From Pseudodesulfovibrio sediminis (GTDB lineage Bacteria; Desulfobacterota; Desulfovibrionia; Desulfovibrionales; Desulfovibrionaceae), in assembly GCF_020886695.1 (NCBI RefSeq), contig NZ_AP024485.1, positions 1,497,001-1,561,000 of the forward strand: a DNA stretch of 64,000 bases, written 5' to 3'. Positions 44,652 through 53,542 of this stretch are shown here, one piece after another. The translations under genes and the position numbers were made by a program. Each line of letters begins with the position of its first letter. The stretch's first letter is position 1. Below the pieces are notes generated by a model. It searched no databases. It saw only the letters and a list, made by a program, of their open reading frames with translations, and was not told the DNA's origin.

Positions 44652-44726
44652 TGGGCTGTCGTTCAATTGGCAGGACGACGGGTTCTGGCTCCGTTAATCA
44701 AGGTTCGAGTCCTTGCAGCCCAGCCA
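44652..44726 (+). tRNA. tRNA-Gln (anticodon CTG)
   Basis: A 75-nt cloverleaf with encoded CCA. The acceptor TGGGCTG pairs with CAGCCCA, the anticodon stem ACGGG/TCCGT holds the loop TTCTGGC with CTG, and the T-arm is AAGGTTCGAGTCCTT. Confidence 0.96.
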
Positions 44727-44736
44727 AATATATTGC

Positions 44737-44814
44737 GTCCCCATCGTCTAGTCTGGTCCAGGACGGCGGCCTTTCACGCCGTTAACAGGGGTTCAAATCC
44801 CCTTGGGGACGCCA
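44737..44814 (+). tRNA. tRNA-Glu (anticodon TTC), copy 1
   Basis: A 78-nt cloverleaf with encoded CCA. The acceptor GTCCCCA pairs with TGGGGAC, anticodon loop CTTTCAC gives TTC, T-arm AGGGGTTCAAATCCCCT. It is ten bases after tRNA-Gln and shares its transcript. An identical copy lies at 49340. Confidence 0.96.
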
Positions 44815-44831
44815 TATTTGAAAAGTCCAGT

Positions 44832-44865
44832 GAGGCAGTTACGAGAGTAACTGCCTCTTTTTTTT
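44832..44865 (+). terminator. Intrinsic terminator of the tRNA-Gln/tRNA-Glu unit
   Basis: An 11-bp perfect stem (44832-44842 with 44847-44857) with a GAGA loop is followed by eight or more T. Confidence 0.93.
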
Positions 44866-45072
44866 GTGCCCGGCACCGCCCCGCACAAGTATCTCATGTT
44901 CTCTCCCCCCATCCATACACAAGACAGATTCTCACTTCACTTTTTATACAATACCCTATAGGGGTATATTACGTATGTTATTAAGAAGGGCTATATATTG
45001 ACGTGTTCGCTGAAAAAGCGTTCTATCTGAATATCTGACCACATTCTCACACAATGCAAACAAGGAGCATTT

Positions 45073-45783
45073 ATGCCGCTTGTTCAACTTCAAGGCATTT
45101 CCAAATCCTATACCATGGGTGAAGTGGAAATACCGGCCCTGCGGGACATCACCCTCGACATCGACAAGGGGAATCTGGTGACCTTTGTAGGACCGTCCGG
45201 CAGTGGAAAGACCACGCTTCTCAACATCATCGGCTGTATGGACAAGCCCACGACCGGGGCTTCCTATGTTGATTCCACCCGGACAGATACGCTGAACCGC
45301 AAACAGGCGGCCCAGTTTCGGGGAGAGCATCTCGGGTTCATCTTTCAGTCCTTCAACCTGATCCCGGTGCTCTCCGTCTTTGAAAACGTGGAATACCCGC
45401 TGATCATGATCAAGAAACAGTCGGTCGCCGCACGAAAGGAGCAGGTCATGCGCCTGCTCGACGCCGTGGGCATGACGGATCAGGCAGACAAACGCCCTGA
45501 CCAGATCTCTGGCGGTCAGAAACAGCGTGTGGCCGTGGCCCGCGCGCTGGTCACCAATCCCCGCATGGTTTTGGCGGACGAACCCACCGCCAACCTCGAC
45601 AAGCAGACCGCACTGAACATCCTCAAGCTCATGCAGGACATGCGCAACGAATACGGGACCACGTTCATCTTTTCCACGCACGATCCCCGCATCGTGGAAC
45701 ACGCCGACGTGATCCACGGCATCGAGGACGGTCGGCTCGTTGACCACACCGCATTCCTCGAAGGAGGGGCCTCCAATGGGTAA
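45073..45783 (+). CDS. ABC transporter ATP-binding protein (LolD/MacB type)
   Basis: A 236-residue ATPase. Walker A VGPSGSGKTTLLNIIG, Q-loop FIFQSFNLIPVLSVFENVEY, signature ISGGQKQRVAVARALV, Walker B MVLADEPTANLD and H-loop FSTHDPRI. It matches the LolD/MacB/FtsE class that drives mechanotransmission rather than import. It overlaps the permease by eight bases. With its neighbours it forms an export module facing the outer membrane. Confidence 0.95.
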   Translation: MPLVQLQGISKSYTMGEVEIPALRDITLDIDKGNLVTFVGPSGSGKTTLLNIIGCMDKPTTGASYVDSTRTDTLNRKQAAQFRGEHLGFIFQSFNLIPVLSVFENVEYPLIMIKKQSVAARKEQVMRLLDAVGMTDQADKRPDQISGGQKQRVAVARALVTNPRMVLADEPTANLDKQTALNILKLMQDMRNEYGTTFIFSTHDPRIVEHADVIHGIEDGRLVDHTAFLEGGASNG

Positions 45784-47026
45784 CATCTTCAAGATCGCCC
45801 TGCGCAACCTCACCCGATACAAACGCCGGACCATGCTGACCTCGCTGCTCATCATCATCGGCGTCTGCATGGTGGTGCTCTTTTCCGGTCTGGCCGGTTC
45901 CTTCAAGAACATGATGATCGGCATCATCACGGATTCATCGCTGGGCCATATTCAGGTCCACAAGAAAGGCTATGTCTCCTCCATCGACACCCTGCCGCTG
46001 AACATGAACCTCAAGCCCAAGGCATACCAGAAACTGGAAGCCGTGCTTCTGAACCAGAAAGGCATTGAGGCGTATGCGCCCCGCATCAAGTTCGGCTCCA
46101 TGCTGAGCAACTATGCGGAATCGACCTCTGTCCGCATCAGCGCCATTGCTCCTGACAAGGAACGAAAGGTCTGTACGGCGCTCCACACCCGTCTGAAGGC
46201 TGAACATGATCCTGCCACGCCTCTGCTCAAACAGGGCGAAGTGATTATTCCCGAACGGATCGCCCGGGCCATGAAGATCGAACCCGGCGCACCCGTCGTG
46301 CTGGTTGCCACCAACAAGGATGGTTCGGTCAATGGCATGGAGTTTGTTGTCGCAGGCCTGATCGAGGATATCCTCGGCCCCGGTGGCAAGGATGCGTATA
46401 TGCACATCGACGACGCCCGCAAGCTGCTGCGCACAAAGGGCGCAGAAGTCACCGAGATCGTTTTGCGAGCCAAACCCGGCGTCCCCCTGAAAAAAGTCGT
46501 CATGGGCCTCAGGAAGGACCTTGAGGGCTTCCTGAACAAGAAGGGCAAGCCCGCCTTCGAGGTGCACACATGGGAAAAACTCTCGCCATTCTCCAACATA
46601 GCCGGGATGATCGATCTCATGATCATTACGGTGAAAATCATCATGATCGCGATCGTGCTCATCAGCGTTCTCAACGTCATGCTCATGTCCGTGTTCGAAC
46701 GCATCCGGGAAATCGGCACCATCGCGGCCATGGGCACGCTGCCCTCCAAGATCCTGGCCCTGTTCGTGGCCGAAGGCTTCCTGCTCGGCCTGCTCGGCAC
46801 CATCGCCGGTCTGGTTCTGGGCCTGGGCGGCCTGCTCATCGTCAAGGCCATGGAGATCAGCTTCACCTTCGGTCGCATGCCCGGCCTGATGCTCCGCCCT
46901 GAAATCAATGTCTCGGAACTCCTGATCATCGGCGCCATTGTCCTGTTCGCCTCGGCCCTGGCAGCCTTGCAGCCAGCCTGGAAAGCGAGCAAAATGGAAC
47001 CCGTGGACGCCCTCGGCCATGTTTAA
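45776..47026 (+). CDS. ABC transporter permease (LolC/E or MacB type)
   Basis: A 416-residue protein. The layout is one N-terminal helix (RTMLTSLLIIIGVCMVVLFS), a large periplasmic domain (about 45-270), then three helices (IDLMIITVKIIMIAIVLISV, ALFVAEGFLLGLLGTIAGLV, LLIIGAIVLFASALAAL). The FtsX-type loop with SVFERIREIGTIAAMG lies before the second of these. ATG 45776 has AAGGAGG upstream. It works with the ATPase to extract lipoproteins or other substrates from the inner membrane. Confidence 0.92.
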   Translation: MGNIFKIALRNLTRYKRRTMLTSLLIIIGVCMVVLFSGLAGSFKNMMIGIITDSSLGHIQVHKKGYVSSIDTLPLNMNLKPKAYQKLEAVLLNQKGIEAYAPRIKFGSMLSNYAESTSVRISAIAPDKERKVCTALHTRLKAEHDPATPLLKQGEVIIPERIARAMKIEPGAPVVLVATNKDGSVNGMEFVVAGLIEDILGPGGKDAYMHIDDARKLLRTKGAEVTEIVLRAKPGVPLKKVVMGLRKDLEGFLNKKGKPAFEVHTWEKLSPFSNIAGMIDLMIITVKIIMIAIVLISVLNVMLMSVFERIREIGTIAAMGTLPSKILALFVAEGFLLGLLGTIAGLVLGLGGLLIVKAMEISFTFGRMPGLMLRPEINVSELLIIGAIVLFASALAALQPAWKASKMEPVDALGHV

Positions 47027-47044
47027 GCAACAAGGATACACGCA

Positions 47045-47782
47045 ATGAAACGATTTCTCATACTGCCCCTGCTCTGTCTGGTCGCGCTGGTGTCCGGCGC
47101 GTACGCCATGGATCCCAACGAGCTGCTGACAACCGTGGACCGCAACCTCAACCCGCAAAGTTACGAATCCTACCGCAAACTCATCAACATAGAGCCGGAC
47201 GGCAGCAAGCGGGAGTATGTCCTCTACACCATCAAGAAAGGGCAGGACAAAGTCGCCTCGGTCTTTTTGCAGCCATCCAGCGACAAGGGCCGCGCCACCC
47301 TGCGCCTGGGGGAAAACATGTGGCTGAACATCCCCAACGTGGGCAAGCCCGTGCGCATCACCAGCCTCCAGTCCGTGACCGGCGGCATCTTCAACAACGC
47401 AGACATCATGCGGCTGGACTTCAGCACCGAATACTCGGCAGAAAGCAGCGAGGACGTGGAAGGCGGCGTGCTCCTCCACCTGAAAGCCAGGACAGATGAT
47501 GTCGCGTATGACCGACTGGAAATGATCGTGGATACCAAGAACAACGTGCCCACCGAAATCAAATGCTTGGCCAGCTCCGGCATGCTCATCAAGACACTGA
47601 CCTTCAAGAAGCTCCGGGAATTCGAAGGCGGCAGGGTCCGTCCCGCTGTCATGGAGACCGTCAGCCCGCTCAACAAGGGCTACAAATCCATCATGATCTT
47701 TGCCAAAGTCCGCTCCCGCGAGTTTGACGACGAAATCTTCACCCTCAACTATCTGCCCAAGATCGATTCGCTGAGGAAATAG
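47045..47782 (+). CDS. LolA-like outer-membrane lipoprotein-sorting protein
   Basis: A 245-residue periplasmic protein with a signal peptide (LLCLVALVSGAYA). The mature part is an unclosed beta barrel of the LolA_like (PF17131) kind: SYESYRKLINIEPDGSKREY, MWLNIPNVGKPVRI, YDRLEMIVDTKNNVPTEIKC. Such proteins often sit beside LolCDE-like ABC genes, as here, and carry a hydrophobic cargo to the outer membrane. Confidence 0.88.
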   Translation: MKRFLILPLLCLVALVSGAYAMDPNELLTTVDRNLNPQSYESYRKLINIEPDGSKREYVLYTIKKGQDKVASVFLQPSSDKGRATLRLGENMWLNIPNVGKPVRITSLQSVTGGIFNNADIMRLDFSTEYSAESSEDVEGGVLLHLKARTDDVAYDRLEMIVDTKNNVPTEIKCLASSGMLIKTLTFKKLREFEGGRVRPAVMETVSPLNKGYKSIMIFAKVRSREFDDEIFTLNYLPKIDSLRK

Positions 47783-47783
47783 G

Positions 47784-49187
47784 GTGACACCAGCGCCCGC
47801 ACCATATGCATTTCTGAAAAGGGCGGCCCTGGTCGCCCTTTTCCTGCTTCCGCTCATATGCTCCAACGGGTGGGCGCAGGAGGAGGAATACGACCTCGAT
47901 TTCGACATCCCCGATGCGGAAGCAGAGGACGACAGCGGCTTTGACATATGGGGACAGGCCGAGTTGCGGACCATTGCCCGATTTCTCGATGAAGACGCCG
48001 CCCTCTACAAACAGAAATTCTTCAATAAGCATCAGGAAAACCCGGCCATGGAGTTCCGTTTTCAGATCAAACCGGAAATTTCATGGGAAAAAGGCGATAT
48101 CGGAGCCTATGTCCGCCCCCGCCTGGAGATTGCCTGGAGCCAAATGGTTTCCGGTCAAAGCGCTCAGCTGGACGAGCCCTCCGAACAGTTCTTCAAAGGC
48201 GACAACAACTGGGCCGGTCAGGTAATGGCCGAGGAGATGCTCCTCCAGTGGCACCCATCGCCGAGTCTCTCCTTTGAAGGCGGCAAGAAGGTGCTGAAAT
48301 GGGGCAAGGGGTATGCCTGGAACCCGGTGTCCTTCATCAGTCGCCCCAAGGACGTCAACGACCCGGACCGCAGCCGTGAAGGGTATTACCTCGGCTGGGC
48401 AGACATGATCACCAGTCTGGACGGCCCGATCACCACCCTGGCCTTTTCGCCCGTGGTGTCCATGGTCAGCGACAACATCAACGAGGAGCTGGCGCGTGGC
48501 GATTCCACACTCATCGGCGGCAAGTTCTACATGCTCGCCTATGACACTGATTTCGATGTCATGTTCATGGCCGGAGACAACTACGACACCCGCCTTGGCC
48601 TCGATTTTGCCACCAATCTGGCAGAGAACCTCGCCATCCACGGCGAGCTCGGCATGCGCATGGGGTATCGCAAGCAGCTCATCGACTCAGCCGGAAGCAT
48701 CACGGAAAGGAATTACAACGCCGTGAACCTCCTGCTCGGCGCACGGTATCTCACCGAGACCGACACCACCTATTTCGTGGAATACTACCATAACGGCGAA
48801 GGATACTCGCCCCTGGAGATGCGCCGGTACTATTCGCTCATCGAGGAAGGATACGAGGCATACACAACCACCGGGTCCGGGAACCTGCTCAGGCAAAGCA
48901 ACAAGGTCGCGTCCGAATACAATGCCAGCAGCGCCGGTCGCGATTACCTTTATCTGCGGGTGTCGCAAAAAGAGCCCTTCGACATCCTCTATCTGACGCC
49001 CACCTTGACCACCATCATCAATCTCGGTGACGGCAGCTTCACCCTCAACCCCGAAGTATCCTATCTGATGACCCCGACTTTGGAGCTGAAACCGCGCCTG
49101 ACAATCCCCATTGGCCCGTCCCAGTCGGAATTCGGCGAAAAAGTCAATAAATGCACCGCAGAGCTACGCTTTACCTACTTCTATTAG
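47784..49187 (+). CDS. Outer-membrane beta-barrel protein of the export module
   Basis: A 467-residue protein starting with GTG (two bases after the LolA-like stop). The signal peptide ends ICSNGWAQ. An acidic stretch follows, then alternating strands rich in Tyr/Trp typical of barrels (DIWGQAELRTIARFLDEDA, TYFVEYYHNGEGYSPLEMRR), ending with an aromatic-terminated final strand (TAELRFTYFY), as needed for BAM insertion. Features resemble DUF1302-like proteins. It is probably the outer-membrane partner of the ABC/LolA genes before it. Confidence 0.82.
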   Translation: MTPAPAPYAFLKRAALVALFLLPLICSNGWAQEEEYDLDFDIPDAEAEDDSGFDIWGQAELRTIARFLDEDAALYKQKFFNKHQENPAMEFRFQIKPEISWEKGDIGAYVRPRLEIAWSQMVSGQSAQLDEPSEQFFKGDNNWAGQVMAEEMLLQWHPSPSLSFEGGKKVLKWGKGYAWNPVSFISRPKDVNDPDRSREGYYLGWADMITSLDGPITTLAFSPVVSMVSDNINEELARGDSTLIGGKFYMLAYDTDFDVMFMAGDNYDTRLGLDFATNLAENLAIHGELGMRMGYRKQLIDSAGSITERNYNAVNLLLGARYLTETDTTYFVEYYHNGEGYSPLEMRRYYSLIEEGYEAYTTTGSGNLLRQSNKVASEYNASSAGRDYLYLRVSQKEPFDILYLTPTLTTIINLGDGSFTLNPEVSYLMTPTLELKPRLTIPIGPSQSEFGEKVNKCTAELRFTYFY

Positions 49188-49339
49188 CGCAATAAAAAAG
49201 GGCAAAAAACCCGCACCATCGACCCGGTCCGGAAAAAAACCGAATCCAGACTGCGAAAGTTCTTGCCAGCCTCAAATATTTGTGTAAAACACGCCCTTCA
49301 CGGACACAAGCTGACCAGCACGTCCGTTTCGATATATGC

Positions 49340-49417
49340 GTCCCCATCGTCTAGTCTGGTCCAGGACGGCGGCCTTTCACGCCGTTAACAGGGGTTCAAA
49401 TCCCCTTGGGGACGCCA
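49340..49417 (+). tRNA. tRNA-Glu (anticodon TTC), copy 2
   Basis: Identical over its 78 bases to the tRNA-Glu at 44737. It stands alone here after the export module and has its own terminator. Confidence 0.96.
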
Positions 49418-49426
49418 CGGAAAAAC

Positions 49427-49460
49427 AAGGCCTTGCGCACACCGCGTAAGGCCTTTTCCT
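49427..49460 (+). terminator. Intrinsic terminator after tRNA-Glu copy 2
   Basis: AAGGCCTTGCGC (49427-49438) pairs with GCG-TAAGGCCTT (49444-49455), followed by TTCCTTTTT. Confidence 0.8.
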
Positions 49461-49495
49461 TTTTGGTTGAAAACAATCACCTCAAGAACACGAAT

Positions 49496-49521
49496 GCCCT
49501 GAAGAGCAATCTCTTCAGGGC
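49496..49521. terminator. Second hairpin, possible terminator
   Basis: GCCCTGAAGAG and CTCTTCAGGGC form a perfect 11-bp stem with a CAAT loop (49496-49521). Only GTTTAT follows, so termination strength is uncertain. Confidence 0.5.
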
Positions 49522-49700
49522 GTTTATATTCACAGCACCCGTAAGGACGAACTCCACAGAGCTTCACCCTATTCTCCATGAAAAGAGGCTGGTCGACATC
49601 CTTAAAATGACATATGAAGAGGCAACCAGAGCAGTCTTCCCGATTCGCCCTTACTCCCTATCAATGGCGAGACACTTCAAAAGAGGAGAAGTGAATACTC

Positions 49701-50102
49701 ATGCAACCCACTTCCCTGTCCCCAACCATCATCGTCAAAAACGTGGAAAAGGCCAAAGCGTTCTATGCCGAACATTTTGGGGCAACGACCACCTTTGATT
49801 GCGGATGGTACGTCAATCTCGAACTCGGTGCCGGTGGGCCAACACTGCAATTCATGCAGCCCCAATCCCCCAACCAGCCGGAGTATCAGGGCGGCCTCAC
49901 CTATAACATCAGACTGGAATCAACCGAACGAGTGGACAGCGAGCACAACCGAATGAACGAAGCCGGGCTCCCCATCGTCATGCCTCTGGAAGATCACCCA
50001 TGGGGCGACAGAGGATTCTGCACCCTCGATCCCTACGGTGTTGCGTTGTACATTTATGCGGACACCGAACCGAGCGAAGAATTCAGGCAATATTATGTGT
50101 AA
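49701..50102 (+). CDS. VOC family (glyoxalase/bleomycin-resistance-like) protein
   Basis: A 133-residue protein with the paired beta-alpha-beta-beta-beta modules: SPTIIVKNVEKAKAFYAEHF, WYVNLELGAGGPTLQFMQ, RMNEAGLPIVMPLEDHPWGD and RGFCTLDPYGVALYIYAD. The last matches the metal-ligand strand of the family. The substrate is unknown. GAGGAG is 12 bases upstream. Confidence 0.88.
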   Translation: MQPTSLSPTIIVKNVEKAKAFYAEHFGATTTFDCGWYVNLELGAGGPTLQFMQPQSPNQPEYQGGLTYNIRLESTERVDSEHNRMNEAGLPIVMPLEDHPWGDRGFCTLDPYGVALYIYADTEPSEEFRQYYV

Positions 50103-50120
50103 TACGCCGTAGAGACGGCT

Positions 50121-50215
50121 CTACTCAGTCACGTTCACCGCTTCCCACACATTCACTTCGGGAACACCGACCACACGTTCGGCAGCGACATGCCGCATGG
50201 CTGCGATATGGGGCA
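50121..50215 (-). pseudogene. 3' fragment of a second antibiotic-biosynthesis-monooxygenase gene
   Basis: These 95 bases align without gaps to 51752-51846, the 3' end of the intact monooxygenase gene, at roughly 85 percent identity by eye. They encode PHIAAMRHVAAERVVGVPEV and NVWEAVNVTE up to a TAG stop. The 5' two thirds are missing and the fragment abuts the MscS gene stop. It is a remnant of a duplication. Confidence 0.85.
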
Positions 50216-50218
50216 GTC

Positions 50219-51295
50219 TTACTCACCGCTGCCCAAAGGCGAAGCAGGATGTTCCTCCCCCAAAACAACACGCCGTCTGGGAAGACAGTCGGGATACTGC
50301 GCCTGCACAAAAGAGATAAGCCCCTCACGCAACAGACACCGCAAGTCCCAGGCCTTTGAAGCGTCAGGGGAACTCGCAAGAACTCTGACCGTCATGTTCT
50401 CTGCGCCGGCGTCAGTGACCTGAAGCACGCATGTTTTTCCATCCCACAAGGTGGTAGCCGACTCGCATATCCGTTGCGCCTCGTGTCGCAACGGCGCAAG
50501 CGGCGTATTATAGTCCAGATGCAGAAATACGCTTCCGGTAATATCGGCATTTTTTCTGGTCCAGTTCTGAAATGGTTTTTCAAGGAAATAGGACACCGGC
50601 ACTATAAGACGCCGCTGATCCCATATTTTTACGACAACATAAGTGAATGTAATTTCCTCAACCCGCCCCCATTCTCCTTCCACGATGACAACATCGTCCA
50701 GATTGATGGGATGGGAAAAGGCGATCTGAATCCCTGCTATCATCGAACCAAAGGTTTTTTGTGCGGAGATGCCAAGTATGATGCTCAACACACCGGCCGA
50801 GGCAAGCAGGGTAGTACCAAGCACCCGAAACGAATCGAACTGCATAAGGATACCGGAAACAGCAGCAATCCAGACTATGACTGTAACTATTTTTTGAAGG
50901 ATGCGGATTTTCGTGTGCATGCGTCTGGCGAGCAGATTATCCTCCACCTCCACGTCATACTTCCACCGTATGGTGTTCACAATAATCGACAGAAAAAGCG
51001 AAACGCCCCAGGCGCCGATAGCCACCCAGGTAACACCGACAAGCTTGACAAGGGTCTCCACAGCATCGGCATCGAAATCGGCTATAGGCCATACCAATGT
51101 GATGAAAAAGCACATGGCCGAAACAAGGATCAGGACATATGCCTGCCTCTTTATGGAACTCGTCAACGTTGCCCACAGTTCGCCCCACCCACCTCGATTT
51201 CCCTTGATCCATCGAAGAAAGACGAACAGTCCCCCGAGAATCAAAATCGACAGGAAAATCCGTACCAACCAACTTATCCAAACGTCATGTTGCAT
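50219..51295 (-). CDS. MscS family mechanosensitive channel protein
   Basis: A 358-residue inner-membrane protein with four or five helices. The pore-lining helix and beta domain are recognisable: LASAGVLSIILGISAQKTFG, SMIAGIQIAFSHPINLDDVV, IVEGEWGRVEEITFTYVVVK, RRLIVPVSYFLEKPFQNWTR. GAGGAGGCGAT precedes ATG 51295. The stop lies three bases from the monooxygenase fragment, so the fragment's missing 5' part was lost next to this gene. Confidence 0.9.
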   Translation of the reverse strand: MQHDVWISWLVRIFLSILILGGLFVFLRWIKGNRGGWGELWATLTSSIKRQAYVLILVSAMCFFITLVWPIADFDADAVETLVKLVGVTWVAIGAWGVSLFLSIIVNTIRWKYDVEVEDNLLARRMHTKIRILQKIVTVIVWIAAVSGILMQFDSFRVLGTTLLASAGVLSIILGISAQKTFGSMIAGIQIAFSHPINLDDVVIVEGEWGRVEEITFTYVVVKIWDQRRLIVPVSYFLEKPFQNWTRKNADITGSVFLHLDYNTPLAPLRHEAQRICESATTLWDGKTCVLQVTDAGAENMTVRVLASSPDASKAWDLRCLLREGLISFVQAQYPDCLPRRRVVLGEEHPASPLGSGE

Positions 51296-51751
51296 ATCGC
51301 CTCCTCATTTAACCATGCTGTAAACGAAATGATCATGTCATACATATACACGAAGACACTGTTCGAATTGAGGCATTGATCTGATGAGAACAGTCCCGTG
51401 CTCACCGGCTGTTCACAGGAAGTACCGGCCCGGCAGGGCTTGAAGCTCAATGTCCTACGACCCTCCTGCCCATAAACGACACAGACCCTTGCCGTATCCA
51501 TACAGGCTTTGGAAAAAAAATCACAGAAGACATGGAGCTTCTGTTGTCCCGTTCCTTTGCGGAAACCGGTGACACTGCCCCGCTCTCTTCACCTATAGAC
51601 TAAGGCCATACTCAAGCGAGCATGTACCTCTTTCTGCACAAATGAAGGCGTAATGCACACGTTCTGTTGTGCGTGGTCCACGCAAAGACCAAACGATTTC
51701 ACTATCCTCCTCAGGAGACTGAACCAACTGCTGTTTGCAAAACAAACCGTC
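51296..51751. other. 456-bp gap without a convincing gene
   Basis: It presumably holds the promoter of the MscS gene at its left. A minus-strand frame of 75 codons overlaps the MscS start region (51274-51501) but shows no ribosome site or known motif. I see no RNA gene or repeat. Confidence 0.4.
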
Positions 51752-52051
51752 CTACTCAGTCACATCCACCGCTTCCCACACATTCACTTCGGAAACACCG
51801 GCCACAAGTTCGGCAGTGGCATCGCGCATGGCTTCGATATGCGGCGTTTTGGCATGCACGGCCAGATGCGCCGGGCTTTCCCATATTTCATAGAAAAGAA
51901 ATGCGTTGCCATACTCCGACTTATGCAGATCATACCGGATGCAGCCGTCTTCGGCCCGAACAGGAGCGAGAACCTTAACCAGTTCAGCCTCCAAAGCGGC
52001 CTCGCATCCTTCCTTGGCCATGACTGTGGCAGATACATATGTCAATCCCAT
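51752..52051 (-). CDS. Antibiotic biosynthesis monooxygenase (ABM) domain protein
   Basis: A 99-residue dimeric ferredoxin-like protein of the YgiN/ABM type: YVSATVMAKEGCEAALEAEL, EDGCIRYDLHKSEYGNAFLF, YEIWESPAHLAVHAKTPHIE. The conserved His and Trp/Phe positions for quinone or aromatic substrates are present. AAGGAG lies before ATG 52051. A partial second copy is found at 50121-50215. Confidence 0.9.
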   Translation of the reverse strand: MGLTYVSATVMAKEGCEAALEAELVKVLAPVRAEDGCIRYDLHKSEYGNAFLFYEIWESPAHLAVHAKTPHIEAMRDATAELVAGVSEVNVWEAVDVTE

Positions 52052-52134
52052 AGCATACTCCTTAAAATGGTTTGTTTTACGTTCATACAAAGAAACGCTA
52101 TCGTACTCTCATGCATCAAACAACTGGAGTTTAT

Positions 52135-52494
52135 ATGCCTGAAACGATCAATCTTGCTGACAAATTCGCCCTGTTCTCAGAACAATGGTCGCCCAAACTC
52201 ATTGGCCGGGTAAATGACACGGACATCAAGATCGTCAAGATCGAAGGAGAATTCCTCTGGCATTCCCACCAGAATGAAGACGAGATGTTCTTTGTCATCA
52301 ACGGTAAAATGCGCATGCAGTTCCGCGACAGAGAAGTCGAGGTCAACCCCGGAGAGTGTATCATCGTCCCGCGCGGCGTAGAGCACATGCCTGTGGCTGA
52401 AACCGAAACCCAGATCATGGTGATCGAACCGGCTGGCACAGTGAATACAGGCGGAGAGGCATCCGATCGAACCAGAGCCCCCCAGCCGATCTGA
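52135..52494 (+). CDS. Cupin-domain protein
   Basis: A 119-residue single-domain cupin. Motif 1 is WHSHQNEDEMFFVINGKMRM (two His, Glu) and motif 2 is PGECIIVPRGVEHMPVAE (His), so the 3-His-1-Glu metal site is complete. CTGGAG precedes ATG 52135. It is divergent from the ABM gene, 83 bases apart, so a shared promoter region is likely. Confidence 0.9.
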   Translation: MPETINLADKFALFSEQWSPKLIGRVNDTDIKIVKIEGEFLWHSHQNEDEMFFVINGKMRMQFRDREVEVNPGECIIVPRGVEHMPVAETETQIMVIEPAGTVNTGGEASDRTRAPQPI

Positions 52495-52942
52495 TAATCA
52501 CACTTATTGTGTAACCCATCCTGCCACCTGTACGATTGAGTATGTGTAACAGAACTTGTCAACCGGGCACCGCCTCTGGGAGGAGAGCGGGAGCGGCTCG
52601 GGTGACGGTTGCACGCACGTTCACGGCCAAGGAGATTGGTTATGGCGATACGTTCGGAAACTTCAAGTCCGGGCATGCAGATGGGAAGCATGCGGCCTCG
52701 CGGCCGACACCCAGGCAACCGCCTCGTACAACACCGACCAGGTGCGTCTTGATTCGTTTGATCTCGCAGTCAAGGCTGTCACCTTCTCCCCCGCCCTGAT
52801 TCTGAGAAGGAGTCCGATCTCCCCACGGGGCGCGACCAGGTGCGGCCCAACCTAAGTGCTGTTACGCTTTTTCGGGTTATGATACACACGGGCATGAGGC
52901 GCCGGAGCCCGAAAACGAGACGACTGAGGAAATAAGGCTCGA
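52495..52942. other. 448-bp gap, possible degraded coding DNA
   Basis: The GC content resembles coding DNA and frames of 87 and 99 codons are open (52536 and 52556), but neither has a ribosome site at its start and no product is recognised. It must also hold the promoter of the ECF sigma gene at 52943. I cannot assign anything firmer. Confidence 0.35.
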
Positions 52943-53542
52943 ATGGCCGAACATTTGGATGACACCGACGTCATCAGCCGAGTGCTGGATGGCAACAGTA
53001 ACGCGTTCGCCTTGTTGGTGGAGCGTCATGAATGTCACGTGACCAAAATAGTAGCCGCCCATGTTCCGGGAGATCAGGTCAGGGAAATCGCGCATGAAGC
53101 CTTTATCAGAGCGTACACATCCCTGTCCGGCTACAAGCCGCTCAAGCCTTTTCAAAACTGGCTGACCACCATTGCCCTGCGCTGCTGCCACGATTACTGG
53201 CGGGTGCAGTATCGGAGAAAGGAATCTCTGGTCTGCGACATGAGCGAGGACGGACAGAACTGGCTTGATTCAGTGATGAGCGTCAGTTCCACCGAGGCAT
53301 TTGAAGCCATGGTCAACCAGCAGGAGGCCAGACAGGTCCTCGACCTGATTCTGACCCAACTTTCGCCCATGGACAGGATGGTCCTGACCCTGACCTATCT
53401 CGAAGAGCATACGGTCAAGGAAACGGCGGCAATGCTCGATATCAGCGTTCCCAACGTCAAGGTGCGCGCCTTTCGGGCCAAACGGAAACTGAAAATCTTC
53501 TTGAAACGGCATGGCATCCAAGGAGGGCTGCATGAATCGTAA
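52943..53542 (+). CDS. ECF-type RNA polymerase sigma factor
   Basis: A 199-residue protein. Region 2: FALLVERHECHVTKIVAAHV, VREIAHEAFIRAYTSLSGYK, FQNWLTTIALRCCHDYWR. Region 4: LSPMDRMVLTLTYLEEHTVK, ETAAMLDISVPNVKVRAFRA. It heads a three-gene operon with a small membrane protein and a CpxP-like protein, an envelope-stress layout distinct from the ECF operon at 23627. Confidence 0.95.
   Translation: MAEHLDDTDVISRVLDGNSNAFALLVERHECHVTKIVAAHVPGDQVREIAHEAFIRAYTSLSGYKPLKPFQNWLTTIALRCCHDYWRVQYRRKESLVCDMSEDGQNWLDSVMSVSSTEAFEAMVNQQEARQVLDLILTQLSPMDRMVLTLTYLEEHTVKETAAMLDISVPNVKVRAFRAKRKLKIFLKRHGIQGGLHES

Noticed and set aside
45935-47974. 679-codon open frame on the minus strand
   Set aside because: It is antisense to the ABC permease and LolA-like genes, which have clear domains, ribosome sites and operon overlap; the antisense frame is a composition effect of GC-rich coding DNA.
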